NCBI RefSeq assembly: GCF_009017415.1
Contig: NC_092403.1
Coordinates: forward strand, 2,418,001 to 2,482,000
Length of the DNA stretch: 64,000 bases
Reading direction: 5' to 3'
Source: Aspergillus flavus
Taxonomy: Eukaryota; Ascomycota; Eurotiomycetes; Eurotiales; Aspergillaceae
Both the position numbers and the translations under genes were made by a program. Below, one piece after another: positions 21,141-32,019 of the stretch (positions are counted from its first letter, which is position 1; each line of letters opens with the position of its first letter). The notes under the pieces were generated by a model. The model worked only from the letters and a program-made list of their open reading frames with translations. It was not told the origin of the DNA and did not search any database.

Positions 21141-23648
21141 ATGGTCCGTCGGAAGACAAGACGGACGGCGAATGCGTAAGCATGACCTCTCGCAAGTCAG
21201 GCGGTTATAATTGAATAGAGACTTACCTGCTTCACAGATGCATTGCTTGCCGTCATAGTAAGATATAATGTACCGGTGATGCGCCATGCGCCAACTGTCA
21301 ACGGCGCTCACTGAGGTGTGAGTTTGTGGAAGGAGTCAATCGGGCTGTGGTTTCTGAGAGGTCAGTTGATCGTGATTGTTGCAGGAATCTGACTGATGAC
21401 ACAAGTAGGACAGATATCTCCGACAGTTGGAGAAAGAGGTCGAAGAACATCGACAACTTGCTGGAGTGAGAAGCCCTCCGGTGTCGCCGTTTGAGTCGCA
21501 GACCAGGTCCAAAGACACAAGCACAGCAGAGTCAACAGAAATAGTTTCTGATTCAACAGAGGAGCCATTGCAACTACCTGGTTTAGGTTATGCACAAAGT
21601 ATCTGGACGAGTCCATTTACCTTACCTTCCACAACCATCCGGAATACTCAGCAAAACAAACGCACTTGGAGTAAGTTCGTCGACCTATGTATGTCACATT
21701 AAAAACTAGCAATCGTGGCAGTCTGGCTAGCTCCATCCTCAATGTGGTCATTTACAACTCGATTAACTATCATGGTGACAGAGAAACTGCAACTCCGAAA
21801 CACACACAGTGCCCATACATTAGAAAAGGAGAGCTATCCTATACGATGGGATGCCAGTCCGCCGATGACCCCCCGGATATAAGTGGCCTGCCATCCCTCG
21901 ACCACGCGCTTTATCTTTCCGAAACAGTCAAATTCCACCTGGGGCAAAGCTATCGTTTGTACAATGAAGATGAATTCATCCACAACGTGCGAGAATTCTA
22001 CTATGGGGACTCGTAAAAATGGCAACTGAGCATCGGCTATGGTTTATCCAGTTTCTGTTAGTTTTGGCATTTGGAACCGCCTTTCTCCACCGGTCAGGAA
22101 GATCCAAAGATCCCCCTGGATCGAAGTTCTTTATCCGTGCGATGTCTCTGATGCCCGATCAGGCGCCTTTATGGAAAGGAAGTCTGCTAGCGATTGAAGT
22201 CTTAGGTATGGCTGGGCTGTATTTATACTCCATCGACCAAAGAGAGTCTGCACATATTTACGTAAGGTTTACGTTCCCCCCGGCCTATTACGCTGTTGCT
22301 GACACTTACTTTATACAGGTTCGCCAAGCGATACAAATTGCACAATTTGAAGGCCTACACACCCACCTTCCGGAGGAGCAACTCGGCGCCGCCACCGTGT
22401 CCCGATGTCGTGACCTGTGGTGGACTTTGTACATCCTAGACCGGCATTTCTCTTACTCTGTCGGACTTCCGATGATGACACAAGATAGTGATATCAGTAC
22501 TCCAATCGGTCCTCCCAGCACGTGTTCGCATCGAGACATTGTCATGAGTCTACAGGCCAAGTTGTCCCACCTGCTATTAAATATCTTAAATAGCATGTCT
22601 CTCAAGGCCCTGATTCCATCTACAAGACTAACAATATCATACTCAAGCCGTGTACAAAACCGAAAAAACACAACTCAGAGCATTCCTAGAAATGACTAGG
22701 TCCATCCTCCATACATTAGCCGGTCACGCCCAGGAAGTGGAGAAAATCATTCACGTCCGGTTCTCGAATTCCGTCGATACAATGCCCAAGGGGACGCGAC
22801 ATATCACGTTGCTGTACCATCAGGTATGCCTGGACGACCTGCGCAGCAACTCCCAGAAGTCTATTGTCTAATTGACGTCCCATAGTGCGTAATCGTGGCA
22901 ACCCGACCACTTCTCCTCTCGGCTCTCATCGAGCGATTAGAAAACCTCGATCACGAGAGAGAATACTGGCAATCGTTTTTAGCTCTTACAAAAACCCTCA
23001 TATTCATTGGAATCAAGTCCGCCGTGAAAATGCTTCAAATACTATCCAACGAGGATAATCTTCTCGGTGAGCCACTCACATTTCCACTCCGATAAAAGCA
23101 ACCTAACCACATATAAAATAGAAATCTTCCTCCCCTACGACCTCGAATTCACCTACGCCGCTGCCCTCCACCTCGCAATGGCAAACGCAGTCTTCCCCCA
23201 AGCCCTAGACGGCCAAGCGTACCTCGAAGAAGCACACTGGATCCTCGACGAAATGATCTCCAACGGCAACAAAGTAGCCGAGGTCCGGAAGGCAGAACTA
23301 GTACATCTCGAAACGCTATTTGAGGAGCTAACAGCACGAGTAAAGTCCCAGGGGCTCCAGCCTCTAACATTAACCAGCCCAACTGGTGCGGAAGCTGTGC
23401 CTCAAACCCAGATAGTGGAAGAGGATGGAGAGGGAGAGACGGTTACTGATATTGGGGTTTGGGATCTCCCGATTCCAGGTGACTCACTTACGTCGCATCC
23501 GGCTGATATGCAGATGTCGAGTGTGGAGTTGCTTAATAATATTGGGATTTCTTCTTCGGACTTTCTATATATTGTGGACCAGATTGGGAATCCGGATGTT
23601 TCGTATAGTATTTTGGATCTTGGGCGCGCTGGGGGTGAGATGGAGTGA
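21141..23648 (+). pseudogene. Zn2Cys6 transcription factor pseudogene
   Basis: From the ATG at 21141 the first exon joins across a GTAAGC..CACAG intron to a zinc cluster reading ACIACRHSKI, then TAA (21266-21268) where Lys is expected, then CTGDAPCANCQRRSLRCEF. The stop thus sits inside the DNA-binding domain. Further on, RYLRQLEKEVEEHRQL (coiled-coil linker) and WLAPSSMWSF are intact. The frame is lost near 21860 (RWDASP to DDPPDISGLPSLDHALYL), and again at about 22015 with TAA before the WFIQFLLVLAFGTAF segment. It is lost once more near 22645 before the VYKTEKTQLRAFLEMTRSIL segment. The fungal regulator core (AIQIAQFEGLHTHLP, CRDLWWTLYILDRHFSYSVG) and C-terminus remain readable. Formerly about 700 residues, and the only cluster-type regulator beside the tailoring enzymes. 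Confidence 0.87.
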
Positions 23649-23998
23649 TTGATGGGCAGGTCATGTTTTGAATAATTCTGGATATAGTATACCAGCTGCT
23701 ACAATTCCAGAGGGAGGTTTGGTTTGTACCTCTGACTATGGGTGAAGCTAAGAGCTTCTGGCTTAGTGTTTGGGATGCATGTTTGGAGATGGAAGATATC
23801 ATGACTTGCACTAAAATAGAGGACTAGAAATCAAACATGGAGTTCAATCGGACAACAACCTGAATATTCCATAGGTCAACAGGGAGAGCAAGGTGTGCAA
23901 CATCTCTTATAAAGCCGAGCCCCCGGCATAGCCCAATCAATCGACCCATATCCCCAGCGACGATACATGAAGCAGAAACAGCATCTCCCCTACCCATC
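23649..23998. other. Intergenic between convergent genes
   Basis: 3' regions of the regulator pseudogene (+) and the unknown membrane protein (-). No gene seen. Confidence 0.45.
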
Positions 23999-24724
23999 TC
24001 AGTCATATTCATCCTCATAGATAGCAGCATTCCAAACCTCAATAAATGTATCATAAGCAATCCCCGACTTACCCTTCGAACTAACCTCTGGTTCTACTTT
24101 CTTAGGGCTGTAAAACCTAGCACGAGCGACCGCCTCTCTTTGAGACGACGCCTTCTCTCCTCGGTAACTCTTCGGCATCATAACAATGGCGGTGCTGGGA
24201 ATGGTGGATGGTTGAAAATAAGCCATATAGGGCAGATATGAGCTCATGATAACCTTAATATTCTTTCGCCGCCCAGCGAGCTCACACGCCTCACGCATTG
24301 CAGATTGGACATCTTTGTCTATCGAGGGGATGACCTTCTTGGCTGAGTCAAGTTAGTCGTGGAACTTCATCTTAAATGGAGTAAGAGGGTTGTGATACAC
24401 ACATGACAGATGCCACCACCTACGTCGGTACTTCCTTTTCAAATAGGTGAAGGACTGTTCCTCCTTGAGAACGGCAATGATAATTGTTTTCTTGTTGCTG
24501 TACTCTTTAATGGTGTTTACCATATAGTAACATTCATCCTCCACTGGAGTCATCGTACGTGCCGCCTTGCCAGCTTTGGTGTTAGCCTTGTGAGATGCAG
24601 TCAGACCCCGAGAAGGCGGCAACGGTCGAGCAGTGATTAAAATACCAAGCCGACGAAGCAGATGAATCCCGAAAAGCAGGAGCAGCGCAATCGTAGTACA
24701 CCAAAGGTACAGGAAAATTACCAT
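23999..24724 (-). CDS. Unknown protein with N-terminal membrane anchor
   Basis: Exons 24724-24403 and 24342-23999 give 221 residues. I do not recognise the family. A hydrophobic helix (about 3-25, VIFLYLWCTTIALLLLFGI) is followed by a basic stretch and then a compact, probably cytosolic domain. That domain has ECYYMVNTIKEYSNKKTIIIAVL, RRRWWHLSSKKVIPSIDKDV (across the intron) and RKNIKVIMSSYLPYMAYFQP. The end is acidic (AAIYEDEYD). The single 60 bp intron keeps frame, supporting a real gene. Probably an anchored ER or plasma-membrane protein. Confidence 0.6.
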
Positions 24725-25310
24725 TGGAACACAGGAAGAACGTTAAGTTCTCATCTACAGCTATTGATGGCCTTGATGGTGGGTTAGAGGCGGGAAGGGT
24801 GAGGACCTCGACTCATAATTAGCCAATTGGGGCGTATGCCCATACGTCTTCACTAGATCATGGACTGCGTCAGTTAACTGATTCAATTGGTAGGATTGAC
24901 GTATGGGTTATTCTGCTGCTCAAAGACCACGCTAATAGACAGTCGTACTGGGTTGAAGATAACTCTGATCAACATCTCGTCAATTAAGACGGCAATACCT
25001 CTAGTCATTAAACCGAACAGCAATAGTAGGGGACACTATACTCAACAGCCAACCTCAAAGTTCCTCAGATAGACGAGCGGAACCTTGGCTAAGTGCATCT
25101 CCACTATAGACTCAGTAAGAACCTAGGGACTGCCGGCATTTACGGTTAATTTAATTACAATTCTATCAAATCACAACTCCCTTCTTAGAGACAGGTAGGA
25201 AAGACAAGAGGAATCAAACATGAACCCAATCGTAAAAAGAATCCGAGAAAAGAAAAAGAATCGAATCCAAAGAATACACATTTAACCTCAAAGAAGAAAA
25301 GCAGACAACC
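24725..25310. other. Intergenic, no gene seen
   Basis: AT-rich spacer upstream of the membrane protein and downstream of the complex I subunit. No supported coding or RNA feature. Confidence 0.5.
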
Positions 25311-26113
25311 CTACCGCCGATACCACATCCGTGTAACCTTAGTGTGCCTCATCTTCTTCTGCAATTGGAAGATACCATACAAAAATGCCTCCGGCGTAGG
25401 CGGACAACCCGGGATATAAACATCAACGGGAACAATTCGATCCACACCCCTAACAACGCTATAACTGTAATGATAATATCCACCCCCGTTAGCGCAGCTA
25501 CCCATGCTGATAACCCATTTCGGGTCCGGCATCTGATCATAGCACTGTCTCAGAGCAGGAGCCATCTTATTGGTGACTGTGCCAGCCACGACCATGACGT
25601 CCGATTGTCGGGGCGAGGCGCGGAAGATTATTCCGAGTCGATCTTGGTCGTAGCGGGGCATAGAGACTTGCATCATTTCTACGGCACAGCAGGCGAGGCC
25701 GAAGCTTAGGGGCCATAGGGAGCTTTGACGGGCCCAGTTTACGAGTTGATCGATGGTTGTCCTGTGGGGTTGTTCGTTAGGTGCTTTTCGTAAAGTAATG
25801 GTTAACTGTCTGCAGTCTTACAAAACGTGCTCGGCTTTGTTGGAATGTGTTCCGTTGGTCTTAATAATTGACTTAGAGTTAGGGAAGGCTTTTGTGAGGG
25901 CCGTTCGGGCTTCGTTAGCTTTCGATTCAGTTGAGCTGTTGTGTCGACGTATTTCGAGAGTGGTGGAGGTAGCCGACGATAGTAATGGGGATGGTCTTTG
26001 GATAGTGCAGAACACAGCTTCTGGAAGTTAGTTTCTGTTGACAGCCATTATGATCAGGGCAGCGATTTCCTCTTTTCATTTTACTTACTTCGAGCAAGCT
26101 TTAGAGGGTTCAT
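25311..26113 (-). CDS. Mitochondrial complex I PSST/NuoB subunit (20 kDa)
   Basis: Exons 26113-26089, 26020-25822, 25761-25311 give 224 residues. The start is the ATG at 26113; the first intron's CTAACTTCCAG end bypasses an in-frame TAA. The leader is Arg- and Ser-rich ([13 protein letters not shown].., then EIRRHNSST), as expected for matrix import. The core is unmistakable: [66 protein letters not shown] and [14 protein letters not shown]. All four cysteines of iron-sulfur cluster N2 (the CC pair, GSC, PGC) are present. N2 is the last electron donor to ubiquinone. Several usually near-invariant positions differ from the consensus I recall: [10 protein letters not shown] (typically MMHLSTPRYD), AGTVTNKM and QCYDQ. 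It may be the sole housekeeping gene or a divergent second copy. Confidence 0.92.
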
Positions 26114-26693
26114 ATTTATGATCTTGGGTATATTGTTTGACTTAGGCTCACTAGGGGAATCGACAAGAGGGCAAAAAGATATAATGTATACAAGGGAATC
26201 AATAACAGTGTCTAGGAGCAAATCAAAAAATATACATATTGAAAGGGGCGTGGTTGCGACTCTGCGAGGAGTATATCATTTTCCTGTTAAGTGGGTTTTC
26301 TCCTACTATGTGGGATTTTCCCGACTAACCATGGCAACAGCGGAAACGTGACTGCATGACCCATACTACATGCTGGACGGACTCTTTGGCCTTTTAACCA
26401 TGGCTGCGAAGTCAATTTCATTTAATAAGAGTATCCTTGCAAGTATGACACTGTAAGAAAAGGTAGTTAGAAAATGATGGTCGCAGATTTATCTTCAACG
26501 GTCAATTGGGTCTCGGAACCGTGATGACAAAGCGCACATGATTTTCCTCTTCCCGATTTAATTTTTCCTGTATCGCACAACTTCACTAACGACGGACGAT
26601 TAAAATGAAATGAATCACCCGAGAGGCATACTCATGAGAATACGACTAAACCAACGTTGAAGTCAGTTGTCAATAGTCAGCAAAACCCGGACA
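26114..26693. promoter_or_regulatory. Divergent upstream region, complex I subunit / regulator
   Basis: 580 bp between two diverging starts. No recognised gene. Confidence 0.45.
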
Positions 26694-28742
26694 ATGCCGG
26701 TGTCCCGCCAGAGTTATAAATGCGGCCGGTGCCACCAGGTATATTCGACGAGCAGTCACTTGCGACGACATGAAGCAACGCGTAAGCATAGACTGCGACA
26801 ATATTGGATGGACGATGCTTAACAAACCTATTAGATGTACCGAGAAAAGGTTTCACTTGCCAGTTCTGTGAACGAAGCTTTGCACGAAGGTATGTGTGCC
26901 GTAAACATAATACCTGCCGACAAGACACTGATGGAAATACCCAAGCGACGTTCTTCGTCGCCACTTTCCAGCCTGCAAGCGGAAGGGTAGGAATCCGATT
27001 CCTTCTGAAGGCACGCGCGGCAGAAAGCGAAAAGCTTGCGATGCATGTGTCGAGAGTCGTACGCAATGTGATGGGGATCTTCCATGCGAGACATGCCTTC
27101 ACAGAGGCTTGGAGTGCTCACTTAATTATATAAGAGAGCAGGAGAGGACGGCCAGGAGCAACCAAAATGGACAGGAGAGATTAGACGACTCGAGCGTCAA
27201 TAGAATCCCAGTTCACTTTCTCCTGAATTTTGCCGATCCAGCAAGCAAACGATTATATGACGTTCAGCGGGTTCTTACAGGGTGCGATAAAGACCTCGGG
27301 AAATATGCATCGTGTGGGAAATACGAAATCCCCAATGTGGATAGTTCAACAGAGCAGTGGATGGGGCTTTTCCATCTCTTTATTGACACCGCAGCGTTGG
27401 ATAACCCAGACCAAGACAAGTCTCTTATGTATGGGCTGGCGGACACCCAAGAGCTGAGCAACACGGTATCGAGGATTTTAGGCCTGATGAAGGACATGTT
27501 CGAATCGCGGTTCAACAATAAAGGGCATCATACTATGGTAGGGGCTGAAAGCTTTTTCTCACCAACTAATATCACTCTTTTTGTCAGCGCCTTCTTTGAA
27601 CACTCATACAAAGGTATACGCTTCATTCATAAAGCATCTTTCAACGTTCATACCATCTCAGCCCAGTTACTATTAGCTATCACTTTGATGGGCGCGACAT
27701 GTGTATCACCGCAGGATGCTTCTAGCGCGGAAGGGTACTCCGACGTAGCTGAGTATCTGATCTTCGATGGGCCTGAATTCGGGAAGGTTTTTAATATAGA
27801 CAACCCGTCGCTCGCCAGAGAAAATATGGAAATTCTCCAGGCTGCAATGGTGATAAGTGTCATCCAGTGGTCGAAGGGCGATGTAACCATCAAAAGGCGG
27901 ATTCGAACGCAGCGGTTCCCAGCTCTAGTTTGCGCTGCACGAGCGCTGAGACTGACGCAGGTGACCAATCAGGCTGTCAGCGACACAGAGTCTCTTGATT
28001 TAGACAGGTACTTCTATAGGGAGAGTCTTGTGAGGTTAGTCCAACGGTAACACGCAGTGTAAGACCCAAAACTAAATTCCTTCGCAGGGCCATGGCGTGG
28101 CTTTACCTCATGGACTCGCACTTGGCCGTCTACTATCGGAACCCGCCCCAGTTTAAGATTGCCGAGGCTTGCTTTGGCTTACCACAACATGAGGAGCTTT
28201 ACGATACAATGGAACCTTCCGCCTTGGTAAATGCGTCGCAAAATGCGACCAATGGCGGACTAACCCTGACTTTGAAGTCCGTTATTCAGCGCTTGATGGA
28301 GAAGGACAGTGGACGATTTGAGGAACTAATCTCACAGCGATTTACACTATTTGGTCTTTTTTTAGTTATAGCGAGTAGGTCGCTTCACTGAAAGCCGACT
28401 TGCTATGCATGCCGCTAACTCTAAAATGACATAGGTCTTCACTGTATATTGTTCGACTTCCAAGCACTGGACACCTGTGTCGATCTATCAGGACCCTTTG
28501 GCTCCCTTGATACTGCCTTGGATAGATGGAAGAAAATGTGGGATTTAACATATACGACCATCATGCCTAGTGATATCAGAAAGTCTGGGTACATGGTGCA
28601 TGCTCTCGAGCTCTGGTGGCTTGCAAAGAAGCTTACTCAGAAACCAACCGGGATATATCTAGAAAGCGGGTTTGCGCTGGACTCCACCGCCACCTTTCAC
28701 GAGATGGTTCGAGAATTAAAGGGCTTTCAGCCAGTACAATGA
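26694..28742 (+). CDS. Transcription factor with two C2H2 fingers plus Zn2Cys6 cluster
   Basis: Exons 26694-26781, 26835-26889, 26946-28034, 28088-28374, 28435-28742 give 608 residues. Finger 1 is CGRCHQVYSTSSHLRRHEATH. Finger 2 is rebuilt across the second intron as CQFCERSFARSDVLRRHFPAC. After a basic linker (CKRKGRNPIPSEGTRGRKRK) comes a full binuclear cluster (ACDACVESRTQC, then CETCLHRGLEC). The rest is the fungal regulator domain (SFFSPTNITLFVSAFFEHSY, MAWLYLMDSHLAVYYRNPPQF, LHCILFDFQALD). This hybrid class occurs in ascomycetes next to secondary-metabolite and stress genes. The protein is full length with no stop, the only intact regulator between 9 and 31 kb. It could have taken over control after loss of the regulator at 21-23.6 kb, but this is inference. 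Confidence 0.88.
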
Positions 28743-29086
28743 AATACCGTATCAGCGTCTGGTGACATTGGTTCCAGTTTACAATGAATAGCCTCTTTGC
28801 TTTCGACCAACAATAACGCCATTTTGCAGACCGTCGAACAACAAAGAAAACAAAGACAATGGTATATCCCTCGAGGGTCAATGTTGGCGTTCGAAGGTTC
28901 TTTGAACCAATAGTTTATTTAAAGCCATCCAGACATTGGGGCCTCTGTGTATGGCCTTCATGCAAACAGCTATCTACCCTACTCACAGAGTCAGTTATCC
29001 AGACCTTCCCAAAAAGAACACTCCGTCTCAACCTGGGGTCTTCGTCGCCCTTTTCTCAAATATTCCTAAAACAAAGATCGTCCACG
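28743..29086. other. Intergenic, no gene seen
   Basis: Short spacer and promoter upstream of the first paralogue. An open frame continues upstream of its ATG but has no earlier ATG in good context. Confidence 0.4.
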
Positions 29087-29914
29087 ATGTCCTCCCCTCA
29101 GAACGGAATCGATTACTCAACGGATTCCTCCGTAACCACCGAATTTCGGAGACAGGATAACACTCACCAACACGCCCTGGAAGCATACAAACTGCGAGAT
29201 CTCACCTCATGTCTCGAACGCCTGACCCGCGCCCAACTCATCGAAGTTCTGCAAGCTGCAGGAAACGATTATGTGGAAGTGCGTAAGCTAGTGCAGTCGA
29301 AAGTATCAGAGCAAATGGACGACAAGACCCGGATATACCGCTGCGAAATGAGTGATGTAATGAGCTTCAGGGGCTGTCGTGAGGCCGCCCGAAAAGCAAT
29401 GGAGGAGGCAGAGAGTCGCGTTCGATTCTTGCGTTTATGGAACAGCTTTCCAGACAGTGGCAATGATGATTTCACAAACATGGTTCAACTCATCGCTGAT
29501 CACTGTGGGGCGTTTGCGCACCCACAAACTCGTCTCAACGGGCTTACAGTTCTGTGTGAGATGTGTTATATTTTCATGGATGTGGCGAGCGATGACTTTT
29601 GGGAGCAAGATCGAAGCAAGTATGACTGGGATGTGAGTATTGAAAATGCTATGTTGGAGATAGCCACCGCCATGACGCCAGCTGAGAGACAGGCTGTGGT
29701 TGATGATGATGACTTGTGGTCTGCTCTGGTTTATGTGTATCAGGAATCAGATGAGAAGATATTCCGTGCCTTTAAAGATGTGTTAGATGAGTTCCCCAAA
29801 GTGGACACTGGAGCTGAAGATGATGGAGGGGAGAACGACGAATTACGATCTTTGTTCGAAGAGAGTGATCAAGCTGGTGAACCGAACGAGGTTGACATGT
29901 CGGAGGCTGAATAG
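29087..29914 (+). CDS. Unrecognised helical protein, tandem paralogue A
   Basis: Single exon, 275 residues from the ATG at 29087. Function unknown. A disordered N-terminus precedes a helical segment (LERLTRAQLIEVLQAAGNDY), which weakly resembles the N-terminal helix of the Cut8/STS1 nuclear-proteasome tether. Next come a long mixed helical core (EAARKAMEEAESRV), the signature HPQTRLNGLTVLCEM, and an acidic tail of Asp/Glu repeats (about 250-275). It shares the pattern C-G-x-Q/P-x-T/S-x-R-L-N-G-L-x-V-L, then AMxEI-x3-M-x3-ER, with the next gene at 30748, so the two are paralogues. No signal peptide or membrane helix: probably nuclear or cytosolic. Confidence 0.7.
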   Translation: MSSPQNGIDYSTDSSVTTEFRRQDNTHQHALEAYKLRDLTSCLERLTRAQLIEVLQAAGNDYVEVRKLVQSKVSEQMDDKTRIYRCEMSDVMSFRGCREAARKAMEEAESRVRFLRLWNSFPDSGNDDFTNMVQLIADHCGAFAHPQTRLNGLTVLCEMCYIFMDVASDDFWEQDRSKYDWDVSIENAMLEIATAMTPAERQAVVDDDDLWSALVYVYQESDEKIFRAFKDVLDEFPKVDTGAEDDGGENDELRSLFEESDQAGEPNEVDMSEAE

Positions 29915-30747
29915 ACATAAATGTTATCTTTCCGCAGCTTGTCAGTTTTAGACTTATCGGAATCTCGTATATTTCAACCATACACTTCCTTTTATGTATA
30001 TTACATAGATTAGTTATAACCGTCCATGGCGATGTCCCGGACGGGGAGCGAGGAGCGAAAGAAAAGCATCGCGCTACCCTCTGTAGTGATGGGTATAAAT
30101 CATTATCAATAGGAGACTAGAGTAGAAAGAATGGTCCTTCAAGTCAGCCTGGTAATATCAACCATTTTTCTTCTTCGAGTCTCTTCTATTTGTATATAAA
30201 ACTGCAGTAGTTATTTGTCCTAATAGGATTACATAACATCTACTAAGCCGTATAAAGCATAGGCTATTCCACTTTAGTACATCACTAACCTAAATAGGAA
30301 AGTTGGCTGTACATACGGAATGGAAGGCTGTATACTCGGAGAAGAGGGCTGTACGCCAATCGGTATCCCAGGTTGATCACGGTGATTAAGTGGGAGTGTG
30401 CGATTAACACTTACATTAGTACCTCTGCCAATAAAATTAGGCTTTCTCAGGCAAAGTGAGGCGTACTATCAACAACTCGGCTGTGATCTCAAATGCTGGC
30501 CGTGAATTGCCTATTAGGGTAATTTGCCCTGTGTCCCTAGTGAGCTTATGGATAAGAATGGATCCTTCAATAACTAACGCGTCGCGCGTTGCAGTCTGCC
30601 TATTTTAACATTTGTTTTTTTCATTACTATAGTCAAGGTGCCCTCAACAGCGCAGGAAATACAAAAACCTGATAGCATACTCCTTTGTTGACGCCTTAAC
30701 ATTTTCAAATCACCGCCCGACACTTTCCACACGGGATAACTGTCAAA
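29915..30747. other. Intergenic, no gene seen
   Basis: 833 bp AT-rich spacer between the two paralogues. Contains short pyrimidine tracts but no recognised gene. Confidence 0.45.
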
Positions 30748-31515
30748 ATGTCCAACCCTCGACCGACCAAGCAAGCGCGCGTAAACCTCGCCGGCGACGC
30801 TCATGTCACACATCTCGAACACGACAACGCTAGTACCCAGCCAGCTAATGGCGCAATTAATTCGGAAGAGCTCCTCAGGCTAGTGGACCAGCTCAGCCAC
30901 GACCAGCTGCGCGATATCGTAATCAAGGCAGCAGAAGCACACTCGGACGTGGCTACCCATATTAAGAACACGATCGAGGAAATGCGGGAAAAGGAACGCA
31001 ATCGCGTAATAAATTTCGGCTCTCTTTCTAAGAGTGTCTGGTATTCTATCAATGTGGCGCATCGCAAACTAAAAGGCTCGCGCCAGTATGACGTTGCAGG
31101 CGATGTGTGGTATGAAGTCCTGGATACGATTAAGTCTATCGCTCAGCAATGCGGGCCCCTTACGAGTCTCCAGGCGCGACTTAATGGGCTGTCGGTCCTG
31201 CGCAAGATCGGAAAGACTATTTGTTTGTCTGATAATGATGTCGTGGGTCATGAAGTGCAGAAACAATTTCAGTCGGATCACTCTCCTGAAGAGGCAATGA
31301 TCGAGATTCTTTCAACCATGTCAGAGGGTGAGAGAAGAGCTATCCGGGAGGAGGAATCCAGCGAAGAAGATTTATGGCCGGAGATTCTTGAGCTAGATGA
31401 CCTTGCTTATAACTCGTGTCTATCTGAAAGACTTAATGAGGTGATAGATTTGATCAATCCGCCACGAGCGTGTAAAGATGCATTCGATAATGGAGCACAT
31501 CTTAAATGTGGATAG
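30748..31515 (+). CDS. Unrecognised helical protein, tandem paralogue B
   Basis: Single exon, 255 residues. N-terminal basic/disordered region (MSNPRPTKQARVN), then LVDQLSHDQLRDIVIKAAEA, a helical hook again reminiscent of Cut8/STS1. The core YDVAGDVWYEVLDTIKSIAQ, LQARLNGLSVLRKIG and AMIEILSTMSEGERRAI follows. The last two segments align with the neighbour at 29087. Unlike paralogue A it lacks the acidic tail. The pair are on the same strand, about 830 bp apart, immediately upstream of the NACHT-ankyrin pseudogene. No enzyme motif is seen. Confidence 0.7.
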   Translation: MSNPRPTKQARVNLAGDAHVTHLEHDNASTQPANGAINSEELLRLVDQLSHDQLRDIVIKAAEAHSDVATHIKNTIEEMREKERNRVINFGSLSKSVWYSINVAHRKLKGSRQYDVAGDVWYEVLDTIKSIAQQCGPLTSLQARLNGLSVLRKIGKTICLSDNDVVGHEVQKQFQSDHSPEEAMIEILSTMSEGERRAIREEESSEEDLWPEILELDDLAYNSCLSERLNEVIDLINPPRACKDAFDNGAHLKCG

Positions 31516-32019
31516 CGAATCTAAGAATAAATGAATTCGTTTTCATTATTGCTCGTTAGTAACTTCCCCATAGACTCGTTAATGTCCCACAGGCTATAAG
31601 TAACAATTATTTCCTTGGCCGATATGAGCACAATACTTGTCCACATTAATAGGATAATACAGGACTGACCCATGGTCATTTTGCACGCAAATAAGTGCCC
31701 TAACGGGGATGTGCCAAGATCCATATAGCGAAATATGTGGTTAAATTGCGACTAATTAAGGTTAAGATCTGAAAGTGGCATAGTGAGGGTATCCAACTCA
31801 GCCTCACGAGGCTGTGATTATTTTACAGCTCAAAGGATTTCCCCGCATATCCTCGCTTTCAGTACCGGAGTGCTACCTCTATCCTCAGAAGTGCTGGAGC
31901 TATCACTGGGAAATAATAGCCTCGATCATCTCTTATTTCTCGATCTGTACGTTGATTCGCACAGCATTCATGCCACAGCGAGCGATAAAGAGGTTGCCGA
32001 GCTACAGTAAGCCGAAGTC
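31516..32019. other. Intergenic, upstream of NLR
   Basis: Short overlapping frames around 31783-32010 have no domain. Probable promoter of the NACHT gene. Confidence 0.4.

Noticed and set aside
22260..22319. Coding sequence read through an intron in the regulator pseudogene
   Set aside because: GTAAGG..ATACAG ends and a length divisible by three show it is an in-frame intron; homology resumes exactly at VRQAIQIAQ.
28859..29086. N-terminal extension of paralogue A
   Set aside because: Open frame upstream, but the first true ATG with good context and matching paralogue B length is at 29087.
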